DNA from: Betaproteobacteria bacterium
GTDB lineage: Bacteria > Pseudomonadota > Gammaproteobacteria > Burkholderiales > WYBJ01
Length of the DNA: 64,000 bases
Direction: 5' to 3'
Assembly: GCA_009377585.1 (NCBI GenBank)
Contig: WHTS01000001.1
Span: 7,269 to 71,268, forward strand
Made by a program: the position numbers and the translations under genes
Part shown: positions 1-8,876 of the stretch, piece after piece
Layout: every line of letters begins with the position of its first letter
Position numbering within the stretch: position 1 is the first letter of the stretch
The notes under the pieces: generated by a model
Databases searched by the model: none
Seen by the model: the letters and a program-made list of their open reading frames with translations, nothing else
What the model was told of the DNA's origin: nothing

Positions 1-44
1 GGCTGCAGCAATCAACAGGCTGCAACAATCCATGGAGGAGACCC

Positions 45-752
45 ATGACGATTCACTTCGGAGTTTTGATCCCGTCCACCAACACGACGACCGAGACCGA
101 GTACTCGCGCTTGCCGCCGGCCTACCAGGCGCACTATGCGCGCGTGCGCACGAGCACGCCCGGCCGGCCGTTCTCGCCGGGGCGTGAGGAGGAGGTCACG
201 TATCAATCGGAGCTGCTCGCCACCGCCAAGGTGCGGATGGTCGCGCTTCTGCAGACCTCCGCCAGCCTCTTCGCCGACGACTACGACGAGGCGACGATCA
301 AGCGCATGCACGCAGCCGCAGGCGTACCCGCGACCACCTCGGCGCTTGCCGTCGGCCGTGCAGTGCGCGCGCTCGGTGCGCGCCGCATCGCGCTCGTATC
401 GCCGTATTCGCCCGAAGTCAACGAGCGCGCTCGCCACTACTTCACCGGCAAGCACGGGCTCGACATCGCAGCGCTCGACGGCTTTGCCGCCACGGATTCG
501 TACGCGATCGGCAAGCTCGGTCCCGAGAATGCGCGCGCAGCGTTCGTGCGCATCGATCGGCCGGACATCGACGCCTTCGTCGTGCCCGGCGGCAATTTCG
601 CCACCATGGCTTCGATTGCCGCGTGGGAAGCGGAGTTCGGCAAGCCCGTGGTGACTTCGAGCCAGGCGTTGCTATGGGCAGTGGCGCACCAGCTCGGCGG
701 CGAACGCCTGGCGGGATTCGGCCGCTTGCTCGGCGAGCTGCCGCCCGGGTAG
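45..752 (+). CDS. Asp/Glu racemase / maleate isomerase superfamily protein without cysteines
   Basis: This 235 aa protein has the fold signature of the aspartate/glutamate racemase, maleate cis-trans isomerase and arylmalonate decarboxylase superfamily: an N-terminal FGVLIPSTNTTTETEY stretch, a central LVSPYSPEVNERA segment and a C-terminal VTSSQALLWA segment. Family enzymes use two cysteines for proton transfer, usually in CTS and CTN-like motifs. Here the equivalent places read LLQTSAS (about residue 69) and VVPGGNF (about residue 180), and there is no cysteine anywhere in the protein. A racemase or isomerase mechanism of the usual kind is therefore unlikely; a decarboxylase, a binding role or a new chemistry remain open. 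The start is supported by GGAGGAG just upstream. A Bug gene follows 190 bp downstream on the same strand, suggesting an organic-acid substrate. Family call is firm; function is inference. Confidence 0.8.
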   Translation: MTIHFGVLIPSTNTTTETEYSRLPPAYQAHYARVRTSTPGRPFSPGREEEVTYQSELLATAKVRMVALLQTSASLFADDYDEATIKRMHAAAGVPATTSALAVGRAVRALGARRIALVSPYSPEVNERARHYFTGKHGLDIAALDGFAATDSYAIGKLGPENARAAFVRIDRPDIDAFVVPGGNFATMASIAAWEAEFGKPVVTSSQALLWAVAHQLGGERLAGFGRLLGELPPG

Positions 753-945
753 CCAGCCTCGCTCCAGCTTTCGAGCGTGGCGGTTCGGCGCGCCGTACGG
801 AGCGTGTTTGGAGAAGCTCGTTCACATTGCGGGTAAGTGAGCTCCAGCCTATGATTGCCCGTGCCGGACGCACGGGTGGTTTTGGAAACCCCGCAACGAT
901 GACATGCGGGTATGCGGCCCGTTCTCGACTGGGAGGAGGAAAGGC

Positions 946-1908
946 ATGAGGAGCACGCATTGGATTACGGCGCTCGCGCTGGTGGCGTGCGGGACGAACG
1001 CTGCTGCGCAAGCGACCAAATTTCCGCTCAAGCCGGTGCGAATGGTGGTGGGCTTCTCCGCCGGCGGCGCGACCGACATCATCTCCCGCGCGCTCGGGCC
1101 GGGCCTGTCCGAGGGTCTCGGGCAGTCGGTCGTGATCGAGAACCGACCCGGGGCGAGCAGTCAGATCGCCGGCGATGTGGTCGCCAAGAGCCCGCCCGAT
1201 GGCCATGTCATCATGATGACCACGCAGACGCTGATGACCTCGGTCATGATCGAGCGCAAGACCTTCCCCGACATCCTCAAGGATTTCGCGCACGTGGGGC
1301 TGGTGGCCACGAGCACGCTCATCCTCGTGGTCAATCCGTCGTTTCCGGTGAAGTCGGTGAAGGACTTGATCGCGCTCGCCCGCTCGCGTCCGGGCGAAAT
1401 CAATTACGCCTCGGGCGGCGTCGGCACCACCCCGCATCTTTCCGGCGAGCTCCTGGCCACCATGGGCAAACTGAAGTTCGTGCACGTTCCGTACAAGGGC
1501 GAGGCGCCTGCGCTGACCGACATCATGGGCGGTCACGTGCCGTTCATGTTCAGCAACGTTTCGGCGTCGAGCCAGTTCGTGAAAAGCGGCAAGCTGCGCG
1601 CGCTCGCGAGCACGGGTCTTAAGCCCTCGCCTGCGATGCCTGATTTGCCGACGATGGCCGCATCCGGCTTGCCGGGATTCGAGGTGGTCGGCTTTTTCGG
1701 TATCCTCGCGCCGGCCAAGACGCCGCCGGAGGTGGTGAGCCGCCTGAACGCCGAACTCGTCAAGGTGCTGGCGCGGCCCGATATCAAGAAGCTGTACGCT
1801 TCCCAGGCGCTGGAGCCCGGGAACATGTCGCCATCCCAGTTCGCGGACTACATCAAGGTCGAGAAAGGCCGCTGGGGCAAGCTCATCCAGGAGGCGGGGA
1901 TCAAGTAA
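946..1908 (+). CDS. Bug family (TctC) periplasmic solute-binding protein
   Basis: A 320 aa secreted binding protein. The chosen ATG follows a strong GGGAGGAGGAA ribosome site; an upstream in-frame start at 904 would only add 14 non-signal residues. The signal peptide ends near AAAQ (about residue 21). Bug hallmarks are present in order: KPVRMVVGFSAGGATD near the N-terminus, ENRPGA, PPDGH (usually PDGYT), HVPYKG and a C-terminal GKLIQEAGI. Bug proteins bind carboxylates, amides or other small organic anions in the periplasm, most often without a dedicated permease nearby. The preceding gene is a racemase-superfamily protein and the next is an MFS symporter (2036), so this may be a racemase, binding protein and carrier module. 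The ligand cannot be read from the sequence. Confidence 0.95.
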   Translation: MRSTHWITALALVACGTNAAAQATKFPLKPVRMVVGFSAGGATDIISRALGPGLSEGLGQSVVIENRPGASSQIAGDVVAKSPPDGHVIMMTTQTLMTSVMIERKTFPDILKDFAHVGLVATSTLILVVNPSFPVKSVKDLIALARSRPGEINYASGGVGTTPHLSGELLATMGKLKFVHVPYKGEAPALTDIMGGHVPFMFSNVSASSQFVKSGKLRALASTGLKPSPAMPDLPTMAASGLPGFEVVGFFGILAPAKTPPEVVSRLNAELVKVLARPDIKKLYASQALEPGNMSPSQFADYIKVEKGRWGKLIQEAGIK

Positions 1909-2035
1909 CGTCGTATCGGCGCGCGTTCCTCTGCCCGAGAGACGGATGCGCGCCGTGAGTCCCTGCGCGCAGTCGGCCTGCGAGTGAAACTCCCGAGTTT
2001 CGGAATCGGGCTGCCGGAGTAACATTCGAGGCGGT

Positions 2036-3526
2036 ATGCCATCCGCCGAGCGCCGACTCGACCCTTTTTCCACCGACATCCCCGCACGGCTCGACCGCCT
2101 GCCGTGGAGTCGCTTCCACTGGCTGGTGGTGCTGGCGCTTGGCGCGAGCTGGGCGATCGACGGGCTGGAGGTAACGCTCAAAGGCGCGGTGAGCGGCGTG
2201 CTGCAGGACCCGGGCACGCTGGGGCTCACGAGCACCGAGATCGGTTTCGCCGCCTCGTCGTATCTGCTCGGTGCCGTCATCGGCGCGCTTTTCTGCGGCC
2301 ACCTCACGGACCGCCATGGCCGCGCGCGGCTGTTCTTCATCACCATGACGATCTACCTCACGGGAACGATGTTGACCGCGTTCTCGTGGGATTTCGTCAG
2401 TCTGTGCGCGTTTCGCGCAATCACCGGATTCGGCATCGGCGGCGAATACGCGGCGATCAATTCCGCCATCGACGAGCTCATTCCCGCCCGTGTTCGCGGG
2501 CGCGTCAGCCTCATCATCAACGGCAGCTTCTGGCTGGGCGCCGTCGCGGGGTCGGCTGCGACCGTGGTGCTGCTCGATCCCGCGATCCTGCCGGTTGACG
2601 TCGGCTGGCGGCTCGGTTTCGCCATCGGCGCATCGGCCGGATTCCTGGTGCTGTTTGCGCGCCGCTTCATTCCGGAGAGTCCGCGCTGGCTCGCGATTCA
2701 CGGTTATCACGCCAGGGCCGAGGACGCCGTGGCGAGCATCGAAGCACGGGTGGCGCGCGAGACGGGCGCCGCACTTCCTGCCGCGATGGAAGGCCCGATC
2801 ATGATTCGGCCGCGTACCCATACTGGCCTCGGCATCGTTTTTCACACGATGTTCGCCCGCTACCGGCGCCGCTCGGCGCTGTGCTTCGTATTGATCACCT
2901 CGCAGGCGTTCCTCTACAACGCCATCTTCTTCACCTATGCGCTCGTCCTGACGCGCTTCTACGCGGTGCCCTCGCAGCACACGGGGCTCTATCTGCTGCC
3001 GTTCGCGATCGGCAATTTTCTGGGTCCGCTGCTTCTTGGGCATCTTTTCGATACGGTGGGCCGGCGCGTGATGATCGCCCTGACCTACGCGCTGTCCGGG
3101 CTGCTGCTGCTCGCCACCGGCTACCTGTTCCTGCAGGGCGTGCTGTCCGCGCTGGAGCAGACGCTCCTCTGGAGCATCATCTTTTTCTTCGCGTCAGCCG
3201 CGGCGAGCTCGGCATACCTCACCGCCAGCGAGATCTTCCCCCTCGAGTTGCGGGCGCTCGCGATCGCCGTGTTCTACGCGCTCGGCACCGCGGCGGGCGG
3301 CGTGGCGGCACCGTGGTTGTTCGGCGCATTGATCGGCACCGGCGAGCGCCTCGCGGTTTTCTGGGGCTACGCGCTTGGCACCGTGCTCATGCTGATCGCG
3401 GCGGCGGTGGCATGGTGCTGGGGGGTCGACGCCGAGCGCCGTTCGCTCGAGGGCGTGGCGGCGCCGTTGTCGCTGCACACGGACGAGGCCGTGCATCGGA
3501 ACTCGGCGCAGCGTCAGCCCCACTAA
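2036..3526 (+). CDS. MFS transporter, sugar/metabolite:H+ symporter type
   Basis: A 496 aa major facilitator with about 12 predicted transmembrane helices. The inter-helix 2-3 motif GHLTDRHGRAR lies at residues 88-98, FGIGGEYAA near 131-139 matches the metabolite:H+ symporter group, and PESPRWL (212-218) is the sugar-porter-type signature before the central loop. The start follows a GAGGCGG stretch. Members of this group import aromatic acids, organic acids or sugars across the inner membrane. It follows a Bug gene by 127 bp on the same strand and may supply transport for the same module. The C-terminal tail is hydrophilic and ends just before a gene fragment. Confidence 0.9.
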   Translation: MPSAERRLDPFSTDIPARLDRLPWSRFHWLVVLALGASWAIDGLEVTLKGAVSGVLQDPGTLGLTSTEIGFAASSYLLGAVIGALFCGHLTDRHGRARLFFITMTIYLTGTMLTAFSWDFVSLCAFRAITGFGIGGEYAAINSAIDELIPARVRGRVSLIINGSFWLGAVAGSAATVVLLDPAILPVDVGWRLGFAIGASAGFLVLFARRFIPESPRWLAIHGYHARAEDAVASIEARVARETGAALPAAMEGPIMIRPRTHTGLGIVFHTMFARYRRRSALCFVLITSQAFLYNAIFFTYALVLTRFYAVPSQHTGLYLLPFAIGNFLGPLLLGHLFDTVGRRVMIALTYALSGLLLLATGYLFLQGVLSALEQTLLWSIIFFFASAAASSAYLTASEIFPLELRALAIAVFYALGTAAGGVAAPWLFGALIGTGERLAVFWGYALGTVLMLIAAAVAWCWGVDAERRSLEGVAAPLSLHTDEAVHRNSAQRQPH

Positions 3527-3543
3527 CAAGGATTACGCGTCGA

Positions 3544-3681
3544 GAAGGATTGCGCGTCGCCTACGCGGATGGCCGGCTCGATCGCGACGAAGATCACTTC
3601 GTGCGCAAGATCTCCCATTTGCTGCACGTTCCGAACACCGAGTGTATGCTCGCACGATCGCGGGCGAAGGCACAGCACTGA
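3544..3681 (+). pseudogene. C-terminal fragment of a TerB-family (tellurite resistance) gene
   Basis: An open stretch of 45 codons without its own start encodes YADGRLDRDEDHFVRKIS followed by HLLHVPN, which resembles the C-terminal end of TerB-like proteins (acidic ADGxLDxxE motif, then an LLHVP helix). The first two thirds of the gene are missing: upstream is the MFS gene and a short direct repeat (AAGGATTxCGCGTCG at about 3530 and 3545), which could mark the junction. I infer a remnant left by a deletion or rearrangement. It was not recognised as part of either neighbouring gene. Confidence 0.6.
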
Positions 3682-3773
3682 TTTTCGGGCATCGGCCGCG
3701 GCAATCCTTCGAGCACGGCGATTCCATTCCAATGGGCTCGGAAGGCGATCGAAAGGAAACAGGGAGAGAAGGA

Positions 3774-4751
3774 ATGCACTCGAAACAAGCACTGTTTGCA
3801 ACTGGCATTGCGGCCGGCGCGGCCGCGATGGTCCTGTCCGGTCCGATTCACGCACAAACCTATCCGGCCAAGCCGGTTCGTATCGTCATTCCCTTCGCCG
3901 CAGGCGGCGGCACCGACATCCAGGGGCGGCTCCTCGCCAAAAAGTTCTTCGAAAGCATGGGTCAGACCTTCCTGGTCGACAACCGTGCGGGCGCAAGCGG
4001 CCTGATCGGCACCGAGCTTGCGGCCAAGTCGCCCCCGGACGGTTACACGATCCTGTTCACCACGGCGTCGCTATCGGTGAACGTCACGCTGTATGCCAAG
4101 CGCCTGGCGATCGATCCGCTGAAGGATCTGCAGCCGATCAGCTGGATCTCGTCCGTGCCGCTGGTGCTCGTGGTGCACCCGAGCGTGCCGGCGAAGGACG
4201 TGAAGTCGCTGTTGGCGCTGGCGAAGAAGACCGGCAAGCTGAACGCGGGTCACAACGGCGCGGGCACCACCAGCCATCTTGCGGTCGAGATGCTGAAGCA
4301 GTCCGCCGGCATCGAGGTTGAGCCGATTCCGTACAAGGGCGGCGGTCCTTCCATGGCCGCGCTGATCGGCGGCGAGGTCGATTTCAATTTCGCGACCGCG
4401 CTCACGGTGACGCCGCAGCTCAAGGCCGGCAAGGTGCGCGGCCTGGCGGTTACCACGGCGAAGCCTTCGAAGGCGTTTCCCGGCCTGCCGACGATGATCT
4501 CGCTCTACCCGGGGTTCGACGTCGACAATTGGTACGCCATGTTCTTTCCCGCCGCGACGCCGAAGCCCCTGGTCGACAAGATCAACGGTGAGATCCGCAA
4601 GGCCTTGGCGGCCAAGGACGTGCTCGACTTCATGGCGCGGGAGGGCGCCGATCCGGTGGCGAGCTCTCCGCAGGAACTGAACGCGTTGTTCAAGCGCGAG
4701 GTCGGCAAGTACGCGAAAGTCATCAAGACGGCGAATATCGTCGTGCAGTGA
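3774..4751 (+). CDS. Bug family (TctC) periplasmic solute-binding protein
   Basis: A 325 aa binding protein. Translation is placed at the ATG preceded by AGGGAGAGAAGGA rather than at upstream in-frame starts, which would run through the TerB remnant region. The signal peptide (MHSKQALFATGIAAGAAAMVL) is cleaved around HAQT, then come KPVRIVIPFAAGGGTDI, DNRAGASGLIG, PPDGYTIL and PIPYKGGGPSMAALIGG. It precedes an SDR oxidoreductase by 112 bp on the same strand, so the two may handle the same organic acid. No cognate membrane component is adjacent. Confidence 0.95.
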   Translation: MHSKQALFATGIAAGAAAMVLSGPIHAQTYPAKPVRIVIPFAAGGGTDIQGRLLAKKFFESMGQTFLVDNRAGASGLIGTELAAKSPPDGYTILFTTASLSVNVTLYAKRLAIDPLKDLQPISWISSVPLVLVVHPSVPAKDVKSLLALAKKTGKLNAGHNGAGTTSHLAVEMLKQSAGIEVEPIPYKGGGPSMAALIGGEVDFNFATALTVTPQLKAGKVRGLAVTTAKPSKAFPGLPTMISLYPGFDVDNWYAMFFPAATPKPLVDKINGEIRKALAAKDVLDFMAREGADPVASSPQELNALFKREVGKYAKVIKTANIVVQ

Positions 4752-4863
4752 TAACCTGGCGTTTCGACCGTAGCGGCGCGGGGCCAGGTGTCCGTGGAGG
4801 AACCTGGCCCTTTTCGCTCCTGCCGCGGGCCGCGGCAGTTTCAAGTCACCGAGGGTACAACGC

Positions 4864-5655
4864 ATGGATCTGGCACTCGCCGATCGCAAGGCAATCCTCT
4901 CCGGCGCGAACCGCGGTATCGGCCGTACCATCGCGCTGGCTTACGCCGCCGAAGGCGTGCACCTGGCGCTGCTTGGGCGGGATCGCGAAGCCTGCAACGC
5001 GCTGGCAGCAGAGATCGCAAAGGCCCATCCGCAGATTCGGTGCACGGCCGTGCATGTCGATCTCGAGCAGCCGCAGACCATCCAGCCCGCGGTCGAAGCG
5101 AGCGTGCGCGCGCTCGGCGGGCTCGACATCCTGGTCAACTGCGCCGGCGGGGCGTATCGCGGCACGCTCGCCGAGATCCCGGACGACGCCTGGGAGCGTT
5201 ACTTCCTGGTGAAGCCGATCGGCCTCATCCGCATGACGCGCGAGTCGGTGGCGCACCTGTGCAAGTCGGACCAGGCGCGCGTGATCAACATCTCGGGCAC
5301 GCGCGGACGCGAGCCTGGCCCGCAATCGGTGATGGCGGGGCCGATCAATTTCGGCACGCTGAGCGTCACCAAGGCGCTCGCCAACGAGCTTGGCCCGCAG
5401 GGCATCACCGTGAACGCGATCGCGCCCGGCTCGACCCGCACGCGGCGCTGGGACGAACTCGTGGCGATCACCATGCGCAACCACGACCTTTCGCAGAAGG
5501 ACGCCGAGGCACGCCTGCTGGACGAGGTGCCGCTGCGCATCGTGATCGAGCCGGAGGACATTTCCGACGCCGCGGTGTTTCTCGCGTCGGCTCGGGCGCG
5601 AGCGATTTCAGGCGTGTGCCTCAACGTCGACGGCGGGCGCACGCGCAGCATCTGA
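4864..5655 (+). CDS. SDR family oxidoreductase lacking the catalytic tyrosine
   Basis: A 263 aa classical-length short-chain dehydrogenase/reductase. The nucleotide-binding GANRGIG is at residues 14-20, NCAGG at 92-96, the serine of INISG at 144, and the PG motif IAPGS at 186-190. The active-site lysine is K170, but the position four residues before it, normally tyrosine in YxxxK, is Leu166 (LSVTK). No nearby tyrosine can substitute in the same register. Such Tyr-less SDR subfamilies exist, but their reaction is uncertain. Catalysis as a standard alcohol/ketone oxidoreductase is therefore questionable. It follows a Bug gene and is convergent with the ABC export operon. Confidence 0.88.
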   Translation: MDLALADRKAILSGANRGIGRTIALAYAAEGVHLALLGRDREACNALAAEIAKAHPQIRCTAVHVDLEQPQTIQPAVEASVRALGGLDILVNCAGGAYRGTLAEIPDDAWERYFLVKPIGLIRMTRESVAHLCKSDQARVINISGTRGREPGPQSVMAGPINFGTLSVTKALANELGPQGITVNAIAPGSTRTRRWDELVAITMRNHDLSQKDAEARLLDEVPLRIVIEPEDISDAAVFLASARARAISGVCLNVDGGRTRSI

Positions 5656-5734
5656 GCATCACGCCGGCCGATAAACGCTTGCCGTTGCCTTGTACCGATC
5701 GAGCTCGAGCGGTGTCGCGTGTTCGCGCAAGTCG

Positions 5735-6901
5735 TCACACCGCCCGCAGCGCATCGACGATATTGAGCCGCGCCGCCCGGATCGCCGGCAGAAAGCCGCC
5801 GAGCAATCCCATCACGAGTGCGAACAGCATCGATTTCATCGCCACCTCGGGCGTAAGGACGAAGCGGAAGGAAAGATCGGCGAAGGTCTGAAAGTTGATG
5901 GTGGAGAACGAGGCGTGCTGCATGAACGAGGCGAGCACCAGACCGGCCACACCGCCGACCAGGCCCAGCAGCAGCGCCTCGGTGAGGAACGCACCGAGCA
6001 CGGCCCGGCGCTTGAACCCCAGCGCGCGCAGGGTGCCGATCTCGCCCACCCGGTTCGCGACCGAGGCGTACATGGTGATCATCGCGCCGATCATCGCGCC
6101 GATCGAAAAGATGATCGAAAGCGTAAGCCCGAGGACATTGATGAATGCGGACAGCGCCTTCGACTGGTCGCTGTAGAAGATCTGCTCGCGCTTGGACTCG
6201 TTGGTGAGCCGCGGGTCGGTGTCGATGTCCGAGCGGAAGCGTTCGAAAAGGTCCGAGCGCGCCAGGCGCAGCACCAGCGAGGAATACGAATTGCGCCGGA
6301 ACGCCTGCATGAGTTGATCGACATTGCCCCACACTTCGGAGTCGAAGCCGCTGCCGCCGGCGTCGAATATCCCGACCACGGTCCATTCGCGCTGGGCGAA
6401 GCTCATGCGACTGCCCAGGGCCGCGGAATCGAAGCGCGCGGCAATGCTGCTGCCCACCACGATCTCGCTGGTGCCCGGGCGGAACATGCGCCCGGCGCGC
6501 ACCTGGACTTGCGGGCGCAGTGCGAGCCCGGTGGTCGACGTGCCGCGGATGACGACGTTCGAGGGGCGGCTGTCGCCGCGCCGCAAGAGCGAGATCAAAA
6601 CCACCGTCTCCTTGGAGGCCAGCGGTTTGCCATCGCGCCCAATCGCAACCGCCGGGTGGGTCTCGATCACCCCGGCCTGGTCGCGTGTGATGCCGCTCTG
6701 GATCTCGGTTTCCGAACCTTTGCGGATGACGACCACGTTGTCGTGCTCACCGGTGGTTACCAGCGTGCGCTTCAGGCCCGCATCGAGCATCAGCACGGTA
6801 GCAAAAACGAACACGACCAGCGCCAGGCCGCCCGCGGTCAGCGCCGTGGTCAGACGCCGCGCCCACAGGTTGCGCGCGACGTAAATGAAGGGAATCTTCA
6901 C
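5735..6901 (-). CDS. ABC transporter permease, FtsX/MacB type (second permease)
   Basis: A 388 aa inner-membrane permease: one N-terminal helix (about residues 18-40), a large periplasmic domain, and three C-terminal helices of the FtsX domain ending in the typical RAARLNIVDALRAV tail. It is the last gene of a leftward operon, 38 bp after another FtsX-type permease (6940), an ATPase (8114) and an adaptor (9034). Such four-gene sets form a periplasm-spanning ABC pump, in which ATP hydrolysis drives mechanical export of substrate from the periplasm rather than transport through the permease itself. The substrate is unknown. Two separate permeases suggest a heterodimer instead of the MacB homodimer. 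Confidence 0.92.
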   Translation of the reverse strand: MKIPFIYVARNLWARRLTTALTAGGLALVVFVFATVLMLDAGLKRTLVTTGEHDNVVVIRKGSETEIQSGITRDQAGVIETHPAVAIGRDGKPLASKETVVLISLLRRGDSRPSNVVIRGTSTTGLALRPQVQVRAGRMFRPGTSEIVVGSSIAARFDSAALGSRMSFAQREWTVVGIFDAGGSGFDSEVWGNVDQLMQAFRRNSYSSLVLRLARSDLFERFRSDIDTDPRLTNESKREQIFYSDQSKALSAFINVLGLTLSIIFSIGAMIGAMITMYASVANRVGEIGTLRALGFKRRAVLGAFLTEALLLGLVGGVAGLVLASFMQHASFSTINFQTFADLSFRFVLTPEVAMKSMLFALVMGLLGGFLPAIRAARLNIVDALRAV

Positions 6902-6939
6902 GCAGGGGGCATCCGGTCAGTCACGGAGATGGCATCCGG

Positions 6940-8094
6940 TCAGCCGATCGCGCGCAAGCCCTCGACGATGCGCACGCGCGAGGCGCGCCACGCCGGGACG
7001 ATTGCGGCGGCAATCGCCACGATCGATGCGCAGGCCGCTTGCAGCGCGAGGGTGAGGCCGGAGACTTCGAATACCGGGAAGTACGTCCCGGCGAGATGCT
7101 TGAAACCTGCCGCGACCTGCGGCATGGCCGCGATCGCAAGGCCGCCGCCGAGCGCGCAGATCGCGGCCGATTCGCCGAAGACGATGAGCGCGATGAAGCC
7201 GGGCCGGAAGCCGAGCGTCTTCAGCGTGGCGTATTCGGCGACCCGCTCGCGCGCGCTCATCGCCATCGTGTTGGCCATCACCGCCATGATGATCACGATG
7301 ACCACGTAGGAAACGAGCCGGATCGCGGCGATGATCTCGTTGGACATCGCGACGAAGCCCAGCTGGAACGCCTGCTCGGTCTCGGTCAACGTTTCGGCCA
7401 GCGAGTTGCGGAAGGTGGCATCGATGGCACGCGCGACGCTGGGTGCGCTTTCCGGGGTTTTGACGCCGACGATGTAGATGCCCACCTGGTCGGCGCGCGT
7501 CTTCGAGGACTTGCGCACCGTTTCGTTGAGGTAATCCCAGTGGAACATCATCTGGCGGGTGATCTTGGTTTCGTCCGATCCATCGAAGATGCCGCGGATC
7601 ACGAATTCCCAGGTGCCCGGGAAGATCGTACCCCGCAGCGGCAGCACGTCGCCCACCTTGAAACCATAGTCATTCGCGAGCTGGCGCCCTACCAGGCAGC
7701 CCTTGCGGTCGCGTAGCCACGCCTGGCGCTGCGCATCGGGCAACACGAACTCGGGGTAGAGATCGAGATAGTTGGGCGAGATCGCGAACTGGGCGAAGAA
7801 CTTCTTCGGATCCTGGTAGATGCCGCCGAACCAGTTGGCGCGCGCAACCGTAGTGACGCCTTCCACGCTGCGGATGCGGGCCTCGTAGCTCAAGGGCAAG
7901 GGGAAGACGAGCGAGATCGCATTGCGCGTGACCAGGCGCGTGCTGGATGCGGCTTGCGCACCGGCGTACCAGGCATCGACGACCGTCTGCAGCAGCCCGA
8001 AGGCAACCACGGCGATCAGCAGCCCCACGATCGTGAGCAGCGTGCGCAGCCGGTGGCGCATGCTGTTTCGGACGATGAGTTTCAGGACGAACAT
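6940..8094 (-). CDS. ABC transporter permease, FtsX/DevC type (first permease)
   Basis: A 384 aa permease with the same topology as its neighbour: N-terminal helix (about 15-38, after MFVLKLIVRNSMRHRLRT), a periplasmic MacB_PCD-like domain, and an FtsX domain with three helices starting around residue 265. It ends with WRASRVRIVEGLRAIG, the conserved tail of this family. It lies 19-23 bp downstream of the ATPase stop and 38 bp upstream of the second permease, consistent with one transcript. The two permeases are clearly diverged from one another, which argues for a heterodimeric membrane part of the pump. Confidence 0.92.
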   Translation of the reverse strand: MFVLKLIVRNSMRHRLRTLLTIVGLLIAVVAFGLLQTVVDAWYAGAQAASSTRLVTRNAISLVFPLPLSYEARIRSVEGVTTVARANWFGGIYQDPKKFFAQFAISPNYLDLYPEFVLPDAQRQAWLRDRKGCLVGRQLANDYGFKVGDVLPLRGTIFPGTWEFVIRGIFDGSDETKITRQMMFHWDYLNETVRKSSKTRADQVGIYIVGVKTPESAPSVARAIDATFRNSLAETLTETEQAFQLGFVAMSNEIIAAIRLVSYVVIVIIMAVMANTMAMSARERVAEYATLKTLGFRPGFIALIVFGESAAICALGGGLAIAAMPQVAAGFKHLAGTYFPVFEVSGLTLALQAACASIVAIAAAIVPAWRASRVRIVEGLRAIG

Positions 8095-8113
8095 GCGCTG
8101 GGTGGCCGTGCCA

Positions 8114-8818
8114 TCAGGATGCGGACGCCTGCGGCTGGGTGCTGAGCTCGCCCTTCTCGAGCTGGATCAGGCGCCGTGCGAAACGGGCTGCCTGCGCGTC
8201 GTGCGTCACCATCAGGATGGTCTTGCCGAGCTCCTGGTTCAGACGCTGCAGCAATCCCAGCACCTCGCCCGCGGAGACGCGGTCGAGATCACCCGTCGGC
8301 TCGTCGGCGACGATGAGTGCAGGGTCGGTGACGATCGCGCGCGCGATGGCGACGCGCTGCTGTTGGCCGCCGGAGAGCTCGGAAGGGTAGTGCGTCTTGC
8401 GATCGTCGAGTCCCACCATCGAGAGTGTCAGATCCACCCGCTTGCGGCGCTCGGCGCGCGAGAGCGCGGTGAGCAGCAACGGCAGCTCGACGTTCTCGAA
8501 TGCGCTCAATACCGGCATCAGGTTATAAAACTGGAAAACGAAGCCGATGTGGCCGGCGCGCCAATCCGCGAGCTCCGATTCGGACAGCGCGGTGATGTCG
8601 AGGCCGCCGACGCGCAATTCGCCGCTGTCGGGCTTGTCGATGCCCGCGATCAGATTGAGCAGCGTGCTCTTGCCCGAGCCTGAAGGGCCCATGAGGGCCG
8701 TGAACTCGCCGGCCGCGACGTCGAGCGTGATGTCCGAGAGCACCGGCACGATCTGCCCGCCGCGGCGATACGCCTTGAACAGACGATGGATCGCGATGAA
8801 AGGCGGCGCTTCATCCAT
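8114..8818 (-). CDS. ABC transporter ATP-binding protein (LolD/MacB-like)
   Basis: A cytoplasmic ATPase of 234 aa (242 if an upstream GTG at 8842 is used; the ATG beginning MDEAPPF fits the family N-terminus better, and neither has a strong ribosome site). It carries Walker A GPSGSGKST, Q-loop VFQFYNLMP, signature LSGGQQQR, Walker B LIVADEPTGDLD and the H-loop VTHD, all intact. It powers the two FtsX-type permeases encoded downstream. A repeat-bearing 215 bp gap separates it from the upstream adaptor gene, so its expression relative to the adaptor could be affected by hairpins in the mRNA. Confidence 0.94.
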   Translation of the reverse strand: MDEAPPFIAIHRLFKAYRRGGQIVPVLSDITLDVAAGEFTALMGPSGSGKSTLLNLIAGIDKPDSGELRVGGLDITALSESELADWRAGHIGFVFQFYNLMPVLSAFENVELPLLLTALSRAERRKRVDLTLSMVGLDDRKTHYPSELSGGQQQRVAIARAIVTDPALIVADEPTGDLDRVSAGEVLGLLQRLNQELGKTILMVTHDAQAARFARRLIQLEKGELSTQPQASAS

Positions 8819-8876
8819 GCCGGCGGAGCTCGCTGCCTGCACGTCGCATCAGCAGGCGATTGAAAAACGATGTCGC

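Noticed and set aside
442-2346. 634-codon minus-strand frame
   Set aside because: Shadow of the racemase-like, Bug and MFS genes; no family resemblance and biased composition.
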